A stretch of DNA of 64,000 bases from contig NZ_JAKGAS010000001.1 in assembly GCF_021532655.1 (NCBI RefSeq), positions 372,001-436,000 on the forward strand, given 5' to 3'. Source of the DNA: Paraglaciecola algarum. Its GTDB lineage: Bacteria > Pseudomonadota > Gammaproteobacteria > Enterobacterales > Alteromonadaceae. The position numbers were made by a program, and so were the translations under genes. Shown here in pieces: positions 26,013 to 35,900 of this stretch. The notes under the pieces are model-generated. The model saw only the letters and a program-made list of their open reading frames with translations, ran no database searches and was not told the DNA's origin. Position 1 is the first letter of the stretch; each line of letters starts with the position of its first letter.

Positions 26013-26651
26013 ATGCGGTATCAAGGAAAGATTTTTAATTGGAATGATGAAAAAGGCTTTGGTTTTGTTGAGCCAAATGGTGGTGGAACGAGAGCGTTTG
26101 TGCATATTAAGGCCTTTAAGTCTGGCTCCCGCCGTCCGGTTAATGGTGAGATTATTGTTTATGAATTGGTTAAAGAAAATAACCGAGGTTTTAAAGCTCA
26201 AAACATTGAATATTCACGTGATGTAAAACAATCAAGCTCCTCAAAAAAAGTGAAAAGTAAACTTAGTATCACTAATTTTTTTATTTTTGTATTTTGTGTA
26301 GGGCTAATATTTTCTGTATGGAGTGGTAATTTACCTGTCATCATTCTTGGTTGGTATGTGGTGATGAGCTTAATTACTTTCATTGTGTATGCATGGGATA
26401 AATCGGCAGCCCAAAGGGGAGGATGGCGAACGAAAGAAAGTACCTTACACTTACTTTCTTTAATCGGAGGTTGGCTAGGAGCCCGCTTAGCACAAGCTAA
26501 ATTGCGCCATAAGTCGAGTAAAAAAGAATTTAAGCGTATTTATTGGGTGACAGTGATGTTGAATGTTGCGGGCGTCTTTTGGTTGTACACAGACAATGGT
26601 GTAAACTTTTTGAATAAGGTTATTGTTCCATTGACGGATTGGTATTCTTAG
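26013..26651 (+). CDS. Cold-shock domain fused to DUF1294 membrane domain
   Basis: 212 residues. Residues 1-66 are a cold-shock (OB-fold) domain: GKIFNWNDEKGFGFVEPNGG holds RNP1-like aromatic residues and TRAFVHIKAF the RNP2-like part. A Lys/Ser-rich linker follows, then three or four membrane helices of the DUF1294 type with WDKSAAQRGGWRTKE and IGGWLGARLAQAKLRHKSSK. The fusion is known in many gammaproteobacteria and suggests a membrane-tethered nucleic-acid binder, function unproven. Confidence 0.88.
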   Translation: MRYQGKIFNWNDEKGFGFVEPNGGGTRAFVHIKAFKSGSRRPVNGEIIVYELVKENNRGFKAQNIEYSRDVKQSSSSKKVKSKLSITNFFIFVFCVGLIFSVWSGNLPVIILGWYVVMSLITFIVYAWDKSAAQRGGWRTKESTLHLLSLIGGWLGARLAQAKLRHKSSKKEFKRIYWVTVMLNVAGVFWLYTDNGVNFLNKVIVPLTDWYS

Positions 26652-26765
26652 TTGGTTTCAAATTATAAGGTGTTTAGTTATGTTGATGCAAAATGAGCTG
26701 AGCCCCTTTATTGTTTTAATCCGTCCATATTAACCAAAAATTTAGACAACGAGTGAGTATTAAAT

Positions 26766-27863
26766 ATGCAATTTTGGGATGATTTTACTGCACTTCTATT
26801 GGTGTTCATACCTACTTTGATTGTGCTAGTTATCTCTATTGGGCTACTGGCTATGAGTCATTGGTATCTCATTAGTACACGACCAGAGCTGGGCAATGAA
26901 GGTAAGTTTTCCCGTCAACTTATATTATTATTTTTGACTATTATCTGTATTTTGGCTGTGGTTATTGTATTGCCAATTGAGGCTAGTTTTCGTAATCAAA
27001 TCATTGGTTTAATCGGTATTTTACTGTCAGGGATGATTGCATTTTCATCTACCAGTATTATTGCTAATTTAATGGCCGGAGTTTTATTAAGAATTACCAA
27101 GCCTTTTAGAACAGGCGACTTTGTTAAGGTTGGTGAGTTTTTTGGGAGAGTGTCTGAGCGAGGGTTATTTGAAACTGAGATACAAAATGAAAGCCGAGAA
27201 CTGATTGCTATCCCAAATACCTATTTAGTAAATAACCCAGTTTCTACTGTTCGAAGTTCTGGCGCAATTGTATCGGCAAGCTTGTCATTGGGTTACGACG
27301 TACATCATTCTGAGGTAGAAACTATACTCATCAAAGCCGCTGGAGAAAGTGGACTTGAGGATCCTTTTGTTAATATTTTAGAGTTAGGCAACTACTCTAT
27401 TACTTATCGAGTGTCAGGTGTATTGAACGAAGTTAAAGGCTTGATTACGGCTCGTTCAAATTTATTCCGAGCGATTTTAGATGAATTGCACGGTCAGGAT
27501 ATTGAAATTATGTCACCGACTTTCATGAGTCAACGCCGTGTCGCGGAAGATGAAAAGATGATCCCCACCTCTTCAAAAGTAAAAACAAATAAGGTCACTG
27601 TGGTTGCTGAGGAGATTATTTTCGATAAAGCGGAACAAGCAGCACAAACGGAGGGTGCAAAACAGGAATTATCAGATGACATCAAAGATTTAGAAATCCA
27701 GCTAAAAGATGCCTCTGGCGATGAAAAAGTTCAAGTGAAAGAACAAGTAAAAAATAAACGGTCAGATTTAAAAAGTATTGAACAAGCCGAAGTATTAACA
27801 AATATTGAGACGAATACCAGCCAACTCGATACTCCCATTGATTTAAACAAACCCCATAACTAA
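26766..27863 (+). CDS. MscS-family mechanosensitive ion channel
   Basis: 365 residues. Three hydrophobic segments (about 13-34, 54-74 and 78-105) lead into the MscS pore-lining region (GMIAFSSTSIIANLMAGVLLR in a Gly/Ala pattern) and the beta domain FRTGDFVKVGEFFGRVSERG, then IAIPNTYLVNNPV. The cytosolic C-terminus ends in a predicted coiled coil (KQELSDDIKDLEIQLKDA) not present in E. coli MscS. It would gate on membrane tension under hypo-osmotic shock. Ion selectivity cannot be read. Confidence 0.9.
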   Translation: MQFWDDFTALLLVFIPTLIVLVISIGLLAMSHWYLISTRPELGNEGKFSRQLILLFLTIICILAVVIVLPIEASFRNQIIGLIGILLSGMIAFSSTSIIANLMAGVLLRITKPFRTGDFVKVGEFFGRVSERGLFETEIQNESRELIAIPNTYLVNNPVSTVRSSGAIVSASLSLGYDVHHSEVETILIKAAGESGLEDPFVNILELGNYSITYRVSGVLNEVKGLITARSNLFRAILDELHGQDIEIMSPTFMSQRRVAEDEKMIPTSSKVKTNKVTVVAEEIIFDKAEQAAQTEGAKQELSDDIKDLEIQLKDASGDEKVQVKEQVKNKRSDLKSIEQAEVLTNIETNTSQLDTPIDLNKPHN

Positions 27864-27981
27864 GCGATAATTACTTTTTTGTTCATGCTAAATAAATACT
27901 CGCCGAACAACTTAAAATGGTTTGTACGTGGTCAGTAAAGCTTGTATTCTGCGCTACAAATTAGCCTGTGGGTAATGAATA

Positions 27982-29145
27982 GTGAAAACATTTAAATGTA
28001 GTTGTAAAGATCGTCAAATTTTATTTTTTGAAAGTAGTCATTGTTTAGCCTGTAACAGAGTTGTTGGGTTAGACGACAATTTCAACCAAGTTGAACCTTA
28101 CGAATTCGATCAAAAAAGTAATCAGTATTTTAAAGCTGAGCAACCTAAAACTCGCTATCAAAAATGTGATAATCATGCCGATTATAAAGTGTGTAATGGT
28201 ATGGTTAATTTAAATACGTTTGTGCCAATTGAGGGGAAAGACGAGGTATTATGTTTTGCTTGTCGATTTAATGAGACGGTTCCAGATTTAAGCATTGCTG
28301 AACATATTCCTTTGTGGAAAAAAATGGAAGAGGCTAAACGTAGAGCCCTGTATACATTAAAAGCATTGTCTTTGCCTTTGCAAAATATTCGTCAAAATGC
28401 TGAGGGCGGATTAAGTTTTGATTTCACTGCTGATCGGGATGTAAACGATCATTTTGTGAGCAAATTAAAAGGTCAGGATGCGGTATTTACTGGCCATGAC
28501 TGTGGCCATATTACGATTAATATAGCAGAGGCGGATGACGTAGCACGCTCCCACACGAAACAAGCGATGAGGGAAAGTTATCGAACTTTGCTTGGACACT
28601 TTCGTCATGAGCTTGGGCATTATTATTTTGACAAATTAATCGCGTGTTCGTCAGAAAAGCACCGTTTGTGTAAAACCTATTTTGGTGATGACGAACTCGA
28701 CTATCAAGAAGCTCTGGATAAACATTATAAAAAAGATAACTCAGAAAATTGGCGAGACGCATACATTAGTGAATATGCCACTATGCATCCATACGAAGAT
28801 TGGGCTGAAACATGGGCCCATTATATGCATATTATGGATACATTAGAGACCGCCAAAAACTTTTCCATCACAGGTTCGACTTCAGGGGAAGCAACTGACA
28901 ATGGAGAAGTAAAAGAGTTAACCTTGCCCCAAGGGGCTTACTTTTTTTCTGCACAAACTTCGATCACCAGTATTTTAGACGCTTGGATGGACTTCTCTAT
29001 TATTCTTAATTCTTTAAATCGCAGCATGGGAATGAATGATGCGTATCCATTTGTATTAACCCAAAAGGTACGTACAAAATTATCATTTATTCATCATGCT
29101 ATTCATGACAAGTTAGATCGAATGCCAGCATTAGTTGAAGAATAA
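27982..29145 (+). CDS. Putative zinc-binding metallopeptidase
   Basis: 387 residues with no signal peptide. The N-terminus has paired Cys (CSCKDR and CLACN), a likely zinc-ribbon, and another pair follows near CFACR. The catalytic motif HELGH is at about residues 210-214 in FRHELGHYYFD, with WAETWAHYMH downstream as a possible third ligand region. This pattern matches the putative zinc-binding metallopeptidase family (Peptidase_Mx type) of unknown substrate. GTG start. The last codons are repeated in the gap that follows (see 29151-29181). Confidence 0.82.
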   Translation: MKTFKCSCKDRQILFFESSHCLACNRVVGLDDNFNQVEPYEFDQKSNQYFKAEQPKTRYQKCDNHADYKVCNGMVNLNTFVPIEGKDEVLCFACRFNETVPDLSIAEHIPLWKKMEEAKRRALYTLKALSLPLQNIRQNAEGGLSFDFTADRDVNDHFVSKLKGQDAVFTGHDCGHITINIAEADDVARSHTKQAMRESYRTLLGHFRHELGHYYFDKLIACSSEKHRLCKTYFGDDELDYQEALDKHYKKDNSENWRDAYISEYATMHPYEDWAETWAHYMHIMDTLETAKNFSITGSTSGEATDNGEVKELTLPQGAYFFSAQTSITSILDAWMDFSIILNSLNRSMGMNDAYPFVLTQKVRTKLSFIHHAIHDKLDRMPALVEE

Positions 29146-29150
29146 GATAT

Positions 29151-29181
29151 GAGTTGAAGAAGAAGTGAGTTGAAGAAGAAG
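29151..29181 (+). repeat. Tandem GAGTTGAAGAAGAAG repeat downstream of the metallopeptidase
   Basis: GAGTTGAAGAAGAAG occurs at 29151-29165 and 29167-29181, and the metallopeptidase's own 3' end (AGTTGAAGAATAAG, about 29132-29145) is a third, diverged copy. This looks like replication slippage that duplicated the gene's end. Confidence 0.6.
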
Positions 29182-29216
29182 ATGTGGCAAGGGTTTCATT
29201 GAAAGAGGAACAAATT

Positions 29217-29654
29217 ATGGATAAATTTTTACAAGCGGCAATCGATGAAGCCAAAAAAGGATTAGCGGCAGGCGGTATTCCTATTGGTTCAGTGTTGGTC
29301 ATTGATGGTGAGATATTAGGGCGAGGGCATAATCAGCGAGTGCAAAAAGGCAGTACTGTGTTACATGCCGAAATGGATTGTTTGGAAAATACTGGGCGAA
29401 TAAAGGCTGCGGACTATAAACGTGCGACTTTGTATTCTACTTTGTCGCCCTGTGATATGTGTAGTGGCACTGTACTACTTTACGGCATCCCTAAAGTAGT
29501 CATTGGTGAGAATAAAACATTTTGTGGCCCTGAAGAGTATGTGAAATCTCGTGGTGTTCAGCTTGACGTCGTCGATGATCCTGAATGTTATCAACTCATG
29601 CAGTCTTTTATTCAAACTAACCCTGAATTATGGAATGAAGATATTGGTGAATAA
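29217..29654 (+). CDS. Cytosine deaminase, fungal Fcy1-like
   Basis: Zinc-dependent deaminase of the CDA fold. HAEMDCLENTG provides the zinc His and proton-shuttle Glu, and LSPCDMCSG the two Cys ligands. The overall sequence follows yeast cytosine deaminase closely, for example GGIPIGSVLV, GRGHNQRVQKGS, YGIPKVVIGEN and the end WNEDIGE. It would deaminate cytosine to uracil for pyrimidine salvage. I chose ATG 29217 (145 residues) because AGAGGA lies seven to eight bases upstream; an in-frame start at 29184 has poorer support. Confidence 0.88.
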   Translation: MDKFLQAAIDEAKKGLAAGGIPIGSVLVIDGEILGRGHNQRVQKGSTVLHAEMDCLENTGRIKAADYKRATLYSTLSPCDMCSGTVLLYGIPKVVIGENKTFCGPEEYVKSRGVQLDVVDDPECYQLMQSFIQTNPELWNEDIGE

Positions 29655-29752
29655 ACCGCAGTTTGATTTTGCTGGGATATGAGCCATACAGCTATTGAGC
29701 GTTAACCCGCTATTGACTACAATGGCGCACTTTTTTAAATAAAGCTCCAATT

Positions 29753-30019
29753 ATGGCAGGTCCAAATTCAATGACAGATACAAACACACGCCCAGATTTA
29801 CCCGATCGTCTTTCTGGTGATTCTCGTAGTAAATATTTTGTAGAAGAAATTTTTGAACACGAGATTGGTATTAAACTTAATGGCAAAGAGTTAACTAATG
29901 TCGAAGAATATTGCATTAGTGAAGGTTGGTTAAAAGTGCCGTCTCCTAAGGCCCTTGATCGCCGAGGCCAGCCGATCTTGATTAAACTAAAAGGCAAGGT
30001 TGAAGCGTTTTATAAATAG
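29753..30019 (+). CDS. DUF3297 family protein
   Basis: 88 residues, soluble. The sequence RPDLPDRLSGDSRSKYFVEE and KALDRRGQPILIKLKGKVEAFYK matches the DUF3297 family, found in many proteobacteria and of unknown function. The true start may be ATG 29771 (MTDTNTRPDLP), which fits the usual family N-terminus better than 29753. Convergent with the GH16 gene across a hairpin. Confidence 0.8.
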   Translation: MAGPNSMTDTNTRPDLPDRLSGDSRSKYFVEEIFEHEIGIKLNGKELTNVEEYCISEGWLKVPSPKALDRRGQPILIKLKGKVEAFYK

Positions 30020-30033
30020 CCTGCTTATAATCA

Positions 30034-30060
30034 CTGAGGCATAGCCCACCCATGCCTCAG
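30034..30060. terminator. Hairpin between convergent genes
   Basis: Perfect 9-bp arms CTGAGGCAT (30034-30042) and ATGCCTCAG (30052-30060) with a nine-base loop. There is no T run, so it may be a weak or factor-dependent terminator for both strands. Confidence 0.45.
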
Positions 30061-30069
30061 ATCTTGATG

Positions 30070-31608
30070 TTATTTAGCTAAAGTCGTCTTTTCAAATTTT
30101 GCTACCCATTCCCCATCTAGCTGTAAAAAGTAGCTTCCTTTTGCTAAGCCTTTAACATCTAAGCTGTTATTGTAAGTAATGCCTTGCATCTGCTGTGTTA
30201 GATTTAATTTTTTACCTTGATTGAAAATACTGTAGTGGAATACGCCTTGCTCCATAGGAATAATTAAGCTGTGGTCGTCAGTTAATTCAATGTTTGTCAG
30301 GTTATTGAGTTTTGTTTCTAGGTCGTTAATCGTATTAAAGTTTGCCAAGTTAACCCATTGAGAAAATAATACATCGGAATTTTTGTTGGATGTTAAAGGT
30401 TTGATACTTGTGTATATAGAGTATTGCTCGTGCTCAGATAACTTTGTCCTAGAGGCCAATTGATAGGGTAAAAAGGCATAACCCGGTTGTACCGTTATGT
30501 CGCTTTTGGCAATTACCTGTCCTTGAGCATTTCTCAACTCAATCTGCAGAAGGCGAGCTTGATTGGTTTTGTACTCCATTAGAAATTCAATGTTTTTATT
30601 ATCAATCAGTGCAACAGATGTAGGATTAATTGTGATTGATTCTGTATAGATAAGTGGATTTGAGCGTGAAATATTTTTGTCAGTTTGCTCATGTTTGGCA
30701 TCAACTAAAAGATAGGCACGTACCCAATCATAATAGGCGACATTTTTTGCAGGATCGGCCAACTCTTGATCATTCGGCAGCTCTACCCAAGGAAATGGAT
30801 AAGTTTCAGACACTAGATTCACACCCATAGGTTGATCAAATGGCTTATCTTTCACCTCAGAATAAAAGCGCATAAATTTGGGAGCACTATTGTTGTAATA
30901 AAAACTGGCTGAACTTTCGTTATGCCACCAACCACCGTAAGTGTTAAAACTATCAGATGCTAAGTTATCAGATTTAAACGTGACTTTAGGTGAGCGTAAG
31001 TCTTGCATTTTTCCATCACAGTCGGCATACCAAAAGTGGCCATTGGCGTGCATACCTTTAGCGAATACTTTACCGTTGAAATCTCCTCCACGACCGATAG
31101 ACTCTTGAATGTCTAGCTCTAATCCATATCTGTCATTGCAGGGTTTTGGGCCTGGGAAGTCCCAGTTTCGGGTAGCAAGCCAAAACGTGGTAGACATAGT
31201 GGTTTTGGCCGCTTTAAATCGACTTTCGTAGTAACCAAAATAGGCCGTTTCTGTTTTAGAAATAACCGCACCGCCAGCAATACTGTAAGTACGTTCGGTG
31301 CCTTCTTGGGTCACAATATCTGCACTTGTGATCACTTTATCTTGTTTTAGCTTTTCTCCTTTGATACGCATTAAGCCGTCTTGTACTGATATTTGTGATG
31401 GCATGAAAATACCTGGTTCTCGGCCAGCCCAGCTTGGGTGATAATCAAACCATTTGGACTTGTCTAACTCGGTACCGTTAAATTCATCAGAGAAGGTTTC
31501 ATTTAATATCCACTTTTTGCCTAAAGGAGGGCGAGGGGGCTCAGCTAACACACTTGAGCAAATAGTGGTTAATATTAGTGTGGGTAAGAGTGATGTTGTT
31601 ATTTTCAT
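30070..31608 (-). CDS. Secreted GH16 glycoside hydrolase, agarase/porphyranase-like
   Basis: 512 residues with a signal peptide (about 1-22, ending SVLAEP). The catalytic motif of family GH16 is ELDIQE, with the two Glu as nucleophile and acid/base. Before it, WILNETFSDEFNGTELDKSKW is typical of beta-agarase and porphyranase N-termini. The catalytic domain covers about 25-300; the C-terminal 200 residues look like a beta-rich accessory domain without a known signature. The substrate is probably a red-algal galactan, not determined by sequence alone. Divergent from a LytTR regulator that could control it. Confidence 0.87.
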   Translation of the reverse strand: MKITTSLLPTLILTTICSSVLAEPPRPPLGKKWILNETFSDEFNGTELDKSKWFDYHPSWAGREPGIFMPSQISVQDGLMRIKGEKLKQDKVITSADIVTQEGTERTYSIAGGAVISKTETAYFGYYESRFKAAKTTMSTTFWLATRNWDFPGPKPCNDRYGLELDIQESIGRGGDFNGKVFAKGMHANGHFWYADCDGKMQDLRSPKVTFKSDNLASDSFNTYGGWWHNESSASFYYNNSAPKFMRFYSEVKDKPFDQPMGVNLVSETYPFPWVELPNDQELADPAKNVAYYDWVRAYLLVDAKHEQTDKNISRSNPLIYTESITINPTSVALIDNKNIEFLMEYKTNQARLLQIELRNAQGQVIAKSDITVQPGYAFLPYQLASRTKLSEHEQYSIYTSIKPLTSNKNSDVLFSQWVNLANFNTINDLETKLNNLTNIELTDDHSLIIPMEQGVFHYSIFNQGKKLNLTQQMQGITYNNSLDVKGLAKGSYFLQLDGEWVAKFEKTTLAK

Positions 31609-31905
31609 GTTTGATAAAACCTTGATGTCATTGTTTAAATATTGTGCTTTTTAGATCTAACATAAGTTTGCTAAGTCGTATTTTTAACGGTTTTGTCATA
31701 GTAAATATATTTTTCAAAAGCACCTTAAAATAGTGACAAAAGGACTGTGTGAGGGATGAAAATAGTTAATGGCTATAAAATTGTATATGACTTGCTGTTT
31801 TTATTGATGAGCTCCTGGGCTAAAATGGATAAATGGGTTGGTGCAAATACCCCGAAAATTGACTTTCTCTTTACCGCATATAATTAGAATACAAATGGTG
31901 CTGAT
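31609..31905. other. Divergent promoter region between GH16 and LytTR genes
   Basis: About 297 bases, A/T-rich, with no reading frame to report. It must contain both promoters. LytTR proteins bind pairs of imperfect 9-bp direct repeats, but I could not identify a convincing pair. Confidence 0.4.
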
Positions 31906-32745
31906 ATGATGCTTGCAGACAAATTTTTATCTAAAGATTTCTTTTTTCTTGAGTTGAACGCGTGGCACAAAACCTACTTCACTCGGTTAATATCCTGTTG
32001 GCTTATTTTTCTGGGCTTTATGACATTTTATTGTTACAGCTATATTTTGCTGACCAATAACAATCATTACCAGTCTTTGTGGCAAGCCTTTCAATGTGTT
32101 TTGAAAGATTGGTTAGTATGGATTGCGGTTTCGCCCTTGTTGCTAAGTGCTGCCAAGCAAAATGTGTCTTGCCGAAACGGACAAGTATCTGCGCTAAGTT
32201 TATTGCTTGTGTGTGTTTCGTTAGCTGGGGTTTATCGTATTGTCATTGAACTATGGGTGAGCGGCTACAGTGCAATTACTACTTTCTATATTTATTTTCC
32301 TCGATACATTATTGCGTCGGTTTTAACTCTAGTCACTTGCTCTTACTATATTTATAAAGTGAATGCCGAACAAAAACTCAAACAGTATCAAATAGAAATA
32401 AGTCAATTTAAAAATATAGTAGTTAAACCTAAGCAAACATTTTTGGTCGATAAAGGCACAGCTAAAGTGGTTATTGAAGAAGACGATATTGTGTGTGTTA
32501 TAGCCAATGGCAATTATTTAGAAATCCAAACTAGCTGTGAAAATTACTTATTTCGTAAAACGATGAAAGAGATGGAGGCGTTATTAACTCCAGATAAGTT
32601 TATCCGCATACATAGATCTCATATGGTTAGATTATCTGAAATACATAGTATTTGTCGTACAAAATTAGAAGCTAGGCTGTATAACCACAAAATTCTGAGA
32701 GTAGGAAAAAAATATTTGTTGGCACTGCCTCATTTCAAAGGTTGA
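31906..32745 (+). CDS. Membrane-anchored LytTR-family transcription regulator
   Basis: 279 residues. Four hydrophobic helices (about 20-42, 60-80, 94-118 and 126-150) are followed by a LytTR DNA-binding domain (about 178-278): VCVIANGNYLEIQT, FRKTMKEMEALL and FIRIHRSHMVRLSEI. No receiver domain, so signalling is direct through the membrane part. It is divergent from the GH16 enzyme and precedes the DUF1592-type cytochrome gene in the same direction, either of which could be a target. Confidence 0.85.
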   Translation: MMLADKFLSKDFFFLELNAWHKTYFTRLISCWLIFLGFMTFYCYSYILLTNNNHYQSLWQAFQCVLKDWLVWIAVSPLLLSAAKQNVSCRNGQVSALSLLLVCVSLAGVYRIVIELWVSGYSAITTFYIYFPRYIIASVLTLVTCSYYIYKVNAEQKLKQYQIEISQFKNIVVKPKQTFLVDKGTAKVVIEEDDIVCVIANGNYLEIQTSCENYLFRKTMKEMEALLTPDKFIRIHRSHMVRLSEIHSICRTKLEARLYNHKILRVGKKYLLALPHFKG

Positions 32746-32949
32746 ATTGTTATAAATTAAAAAACGTAAGCTGGTTACCAAAATGCTAGTTGCAAACTTA
32801 ATGTAAATTATTGTACAAATCGTTAACAAACCATTTGAATTTTGCTAGATTCACACTTGGGTTTAAATATATTTTTTTATATATAAATTTAATTGGCCTG
32901 CTACTTTGAATCGATTGGTTGGTGGCTGGTTTTTAAAGGGATCAATCTT

Positions 32950-35900
32950 TTGTTTGATAAACTACGTCCATATTCAATTTTACTAACCTGCTTTTTTGCG
33001 ATTGTGGGTATATTGAGTATTTTTATTGTTGCGCAAGTCTACCCTTTGCAAGGAGTTGAAGGTCAAGGACTGAGCCGCTTTTTTGGGCGCTTCCATCCCT
33101 TAGCGTTGCATTTCCCAGTTACCTGTTTGGTATTAGTGGGGGTATTTGAATTATTAGCCCTAATCAAACCTATTGCCTATTTAAAACGTTTAGTTGGGCC
33201 TTTATTATTTTTCTCGGCTTTAACCTCAGTCGTCACAGTTGTTTTAGGACTGTTATTAGCTGCCAATGAAGGCCATCAGGGAGCTTTAGTTGAACGACAC
33301 AGAATGTTTGGTATGTCTGTGGCGGTGTTGTCATGTGTGGCATTTGTGTTGTATGTCTTTGCACAAAAACACCTGACTAAAATAGTCGAAAATACTTACC
33401 GACTGTGTTTAATTACAGCAATTGGTTTAATGAGTTTTGCTGCTCACGATGGTGGGGCAATGGTGCATGGTCCAAAATATTTAGCTGAGCATTCTCCGCA
33501 AATATTGGTGCCTATTTTAACCAACCATTTGCCAAAAAATAATGCGTCTAACAAGACGATATCTGAAAATAATAAATCTGAGAATACCTATATTTCTGAG
33601 GCGACTTTAGGCCACTTTGACTCTGATGTGGGGAAATTTATTGAAAGCTATTGTTTGCGCTGTCATGGCGAGGGTAAACAAGAAGCTAATCTTAGATTAG
33701 ATCAAATCGATCCGGCATTTTTAACGTTTAATAGCCAGCATGTTTGGCAAAGAGTGTTAGGGGCTTTGGGCTCTCACAATATGCCGCCCGAAGATGCTAA
33801 ACAGCCGTCAGATCGTCAACGTATGTTGGCTATTGACTGGATACATACTGCGTTAGAAGAACATGCTCATGCTAGACGGGCCGATATGGCTAATGCGCCA
33901 CTTAGGCGTTTGAATAAGCGGGAGTTAAATAATACTTATCAAGATTTGTTTAAAGTCGATGCGGACTTTGTCAGTGTGCTGCCTAGTGATCCTAAATCAG
34001 AACATGGTTATGACAATGATGCAGAATTACTTATGGTGTCTATGTCTGATTTAAAGGCTTATCACGGTATTGCTCGCCAAGCGGTACAAAGGTATGTGCA
34101 GTTTGGTTTACCTAGCAACAAAACCGACAAATATTTTGTTGAAATGGAAGATGTCTATCACTTTGCTCGCAGTGAAAGTCATACATTATCTTATCAACGA
34201 GCGGCACAGCCTTTGTCGGAAGAACAATTACAAGCCATCAAGTTATCACGGCAAACTCAAAGGCCCATTTACCGTGATCGCCCATATGGTCCGTTACCTT
34301 ATGGCGATGTTCCTCAAGGTGAATCGAGCGCTGGTGAGGGGAGGGGCTTTGCTCGTTTACACGAACAGTTTATGTTATTGCAAACTTACCAAACTGAAGG
34401 TGAAGTGGTAGTGAAAGTCCACGCTGCCAGAGAAGCAGGGCAAGAAGGTGATAATAGTATTCCAAGATTAAGACTAGAAGCCGGCTGGCAAAATGCCCAA
34501 AGTTTGCGAGTTAAAAATGTAGGTGAATATGATATTACCGCCCCGCTGGATAAGCCTCAGGAAGTTGAATTTCGTTTTAGGTTAGAAGACATAATTGAGC
34601 CTAAGATGGCCAGAGGACATTGGGACAAGGATAACCGCTGGATATTATTGGTGCTGTCAAATGTAGCTCGTCATGAAAAGGGCATATTTGCGGCTTCAAT
34701 TTATGGTCAGTCTGATCTGACATTACCTTCAGCTGACAAATTTAATAAAGTATTAATTGATCAAACTATTCAGGCAGAAAAACAACAAGTCAAAGGTTTA
34801 GCTGCTTGGCAGGAAAGTGGCGTGCCTACATTACGATTAGATGCTTTAGAAGCTGAAGTTATCCCTGTTAAAAGTGAACAAGATAGCCCGTTTATTATTC
34901 AATACCCAGGCGCCAATGCCAGCCTAGAACTAAAAAAACGCAGGTTGAAAAAAATCTTGTCTGAGTTTTTACCTGAAGTTTTTAGACGTGAACATATAGC
35001 TGAGTCTGAATATAAGGTGTATTTGGATCTGTTTGAAAAGCTTAGTCAAAGTGGCCAGTCATTTCCAGATGCGGTGCGTGAAACCATAGCCGCAGCACTT
35101 ATTTCACCGTCGTTCTTGTATATTGGATATAGCCAGAATGAGCAAATGGCAAATTTAGACCCACAAGCTTATGGTAATCAATATTTAGCCTCAAGATTAT
35201 CTTATTACCTGTGGTCATCTATGCCGGATAAAACCCTTAGGAAATTAGCTGAAGATAACGAGCTATCCGATCCTGCAATATTAGCGGCGCAGGTTGACCG
35301 CATGTTAGTTGATCCTAAAGCTCAACGTTTTACTCAGGTTTTTGCCAAGCAATGGTTACAATTGGCAAAGCTTAAGGACATCAGAATTTCAAAACAACAC
35401 TATCCGGAATTTGGCTTGGATTTAGCTCAGTTGATGTCTGCAGAGAGTGTGTTGACCTTTCAAGATAATTTCCAGCAAAAACGAGATGCTAGAGAGTTGT
35501 ATTTTTCCGAATATATGATGATTAATCAACAATTGGCTAGACTATATCAAGTGCCAAATGTGTTCAGTGGCGACATTAAACGGGTGCACACTGGGGCCTC
35601 TACTAATCGAATGGGCTTATTAACCCAGGCAAGTGTGTTAGCTATGAATTCAGATGGTGAAGATTCTCATCCGATTAAAAGGGGAGTATGGATGTTGGAA
35701 CGGTTATTGAATGATCCACCACCTCCGCCACCGCCTTCTGTCCCCGAATTAGATACCAATAATCCAGAGTTGGCAGGTTTGTCATTAAAACAAAAAATCG
35801 AACAACATCGTGACTTAAGTGGTTGCTCTGGCTGTCACGAAAAAATCGACCCTTGGGGCTTATTAATGGAAAATTATGATGCAACGGGTATGTGGCGTAC

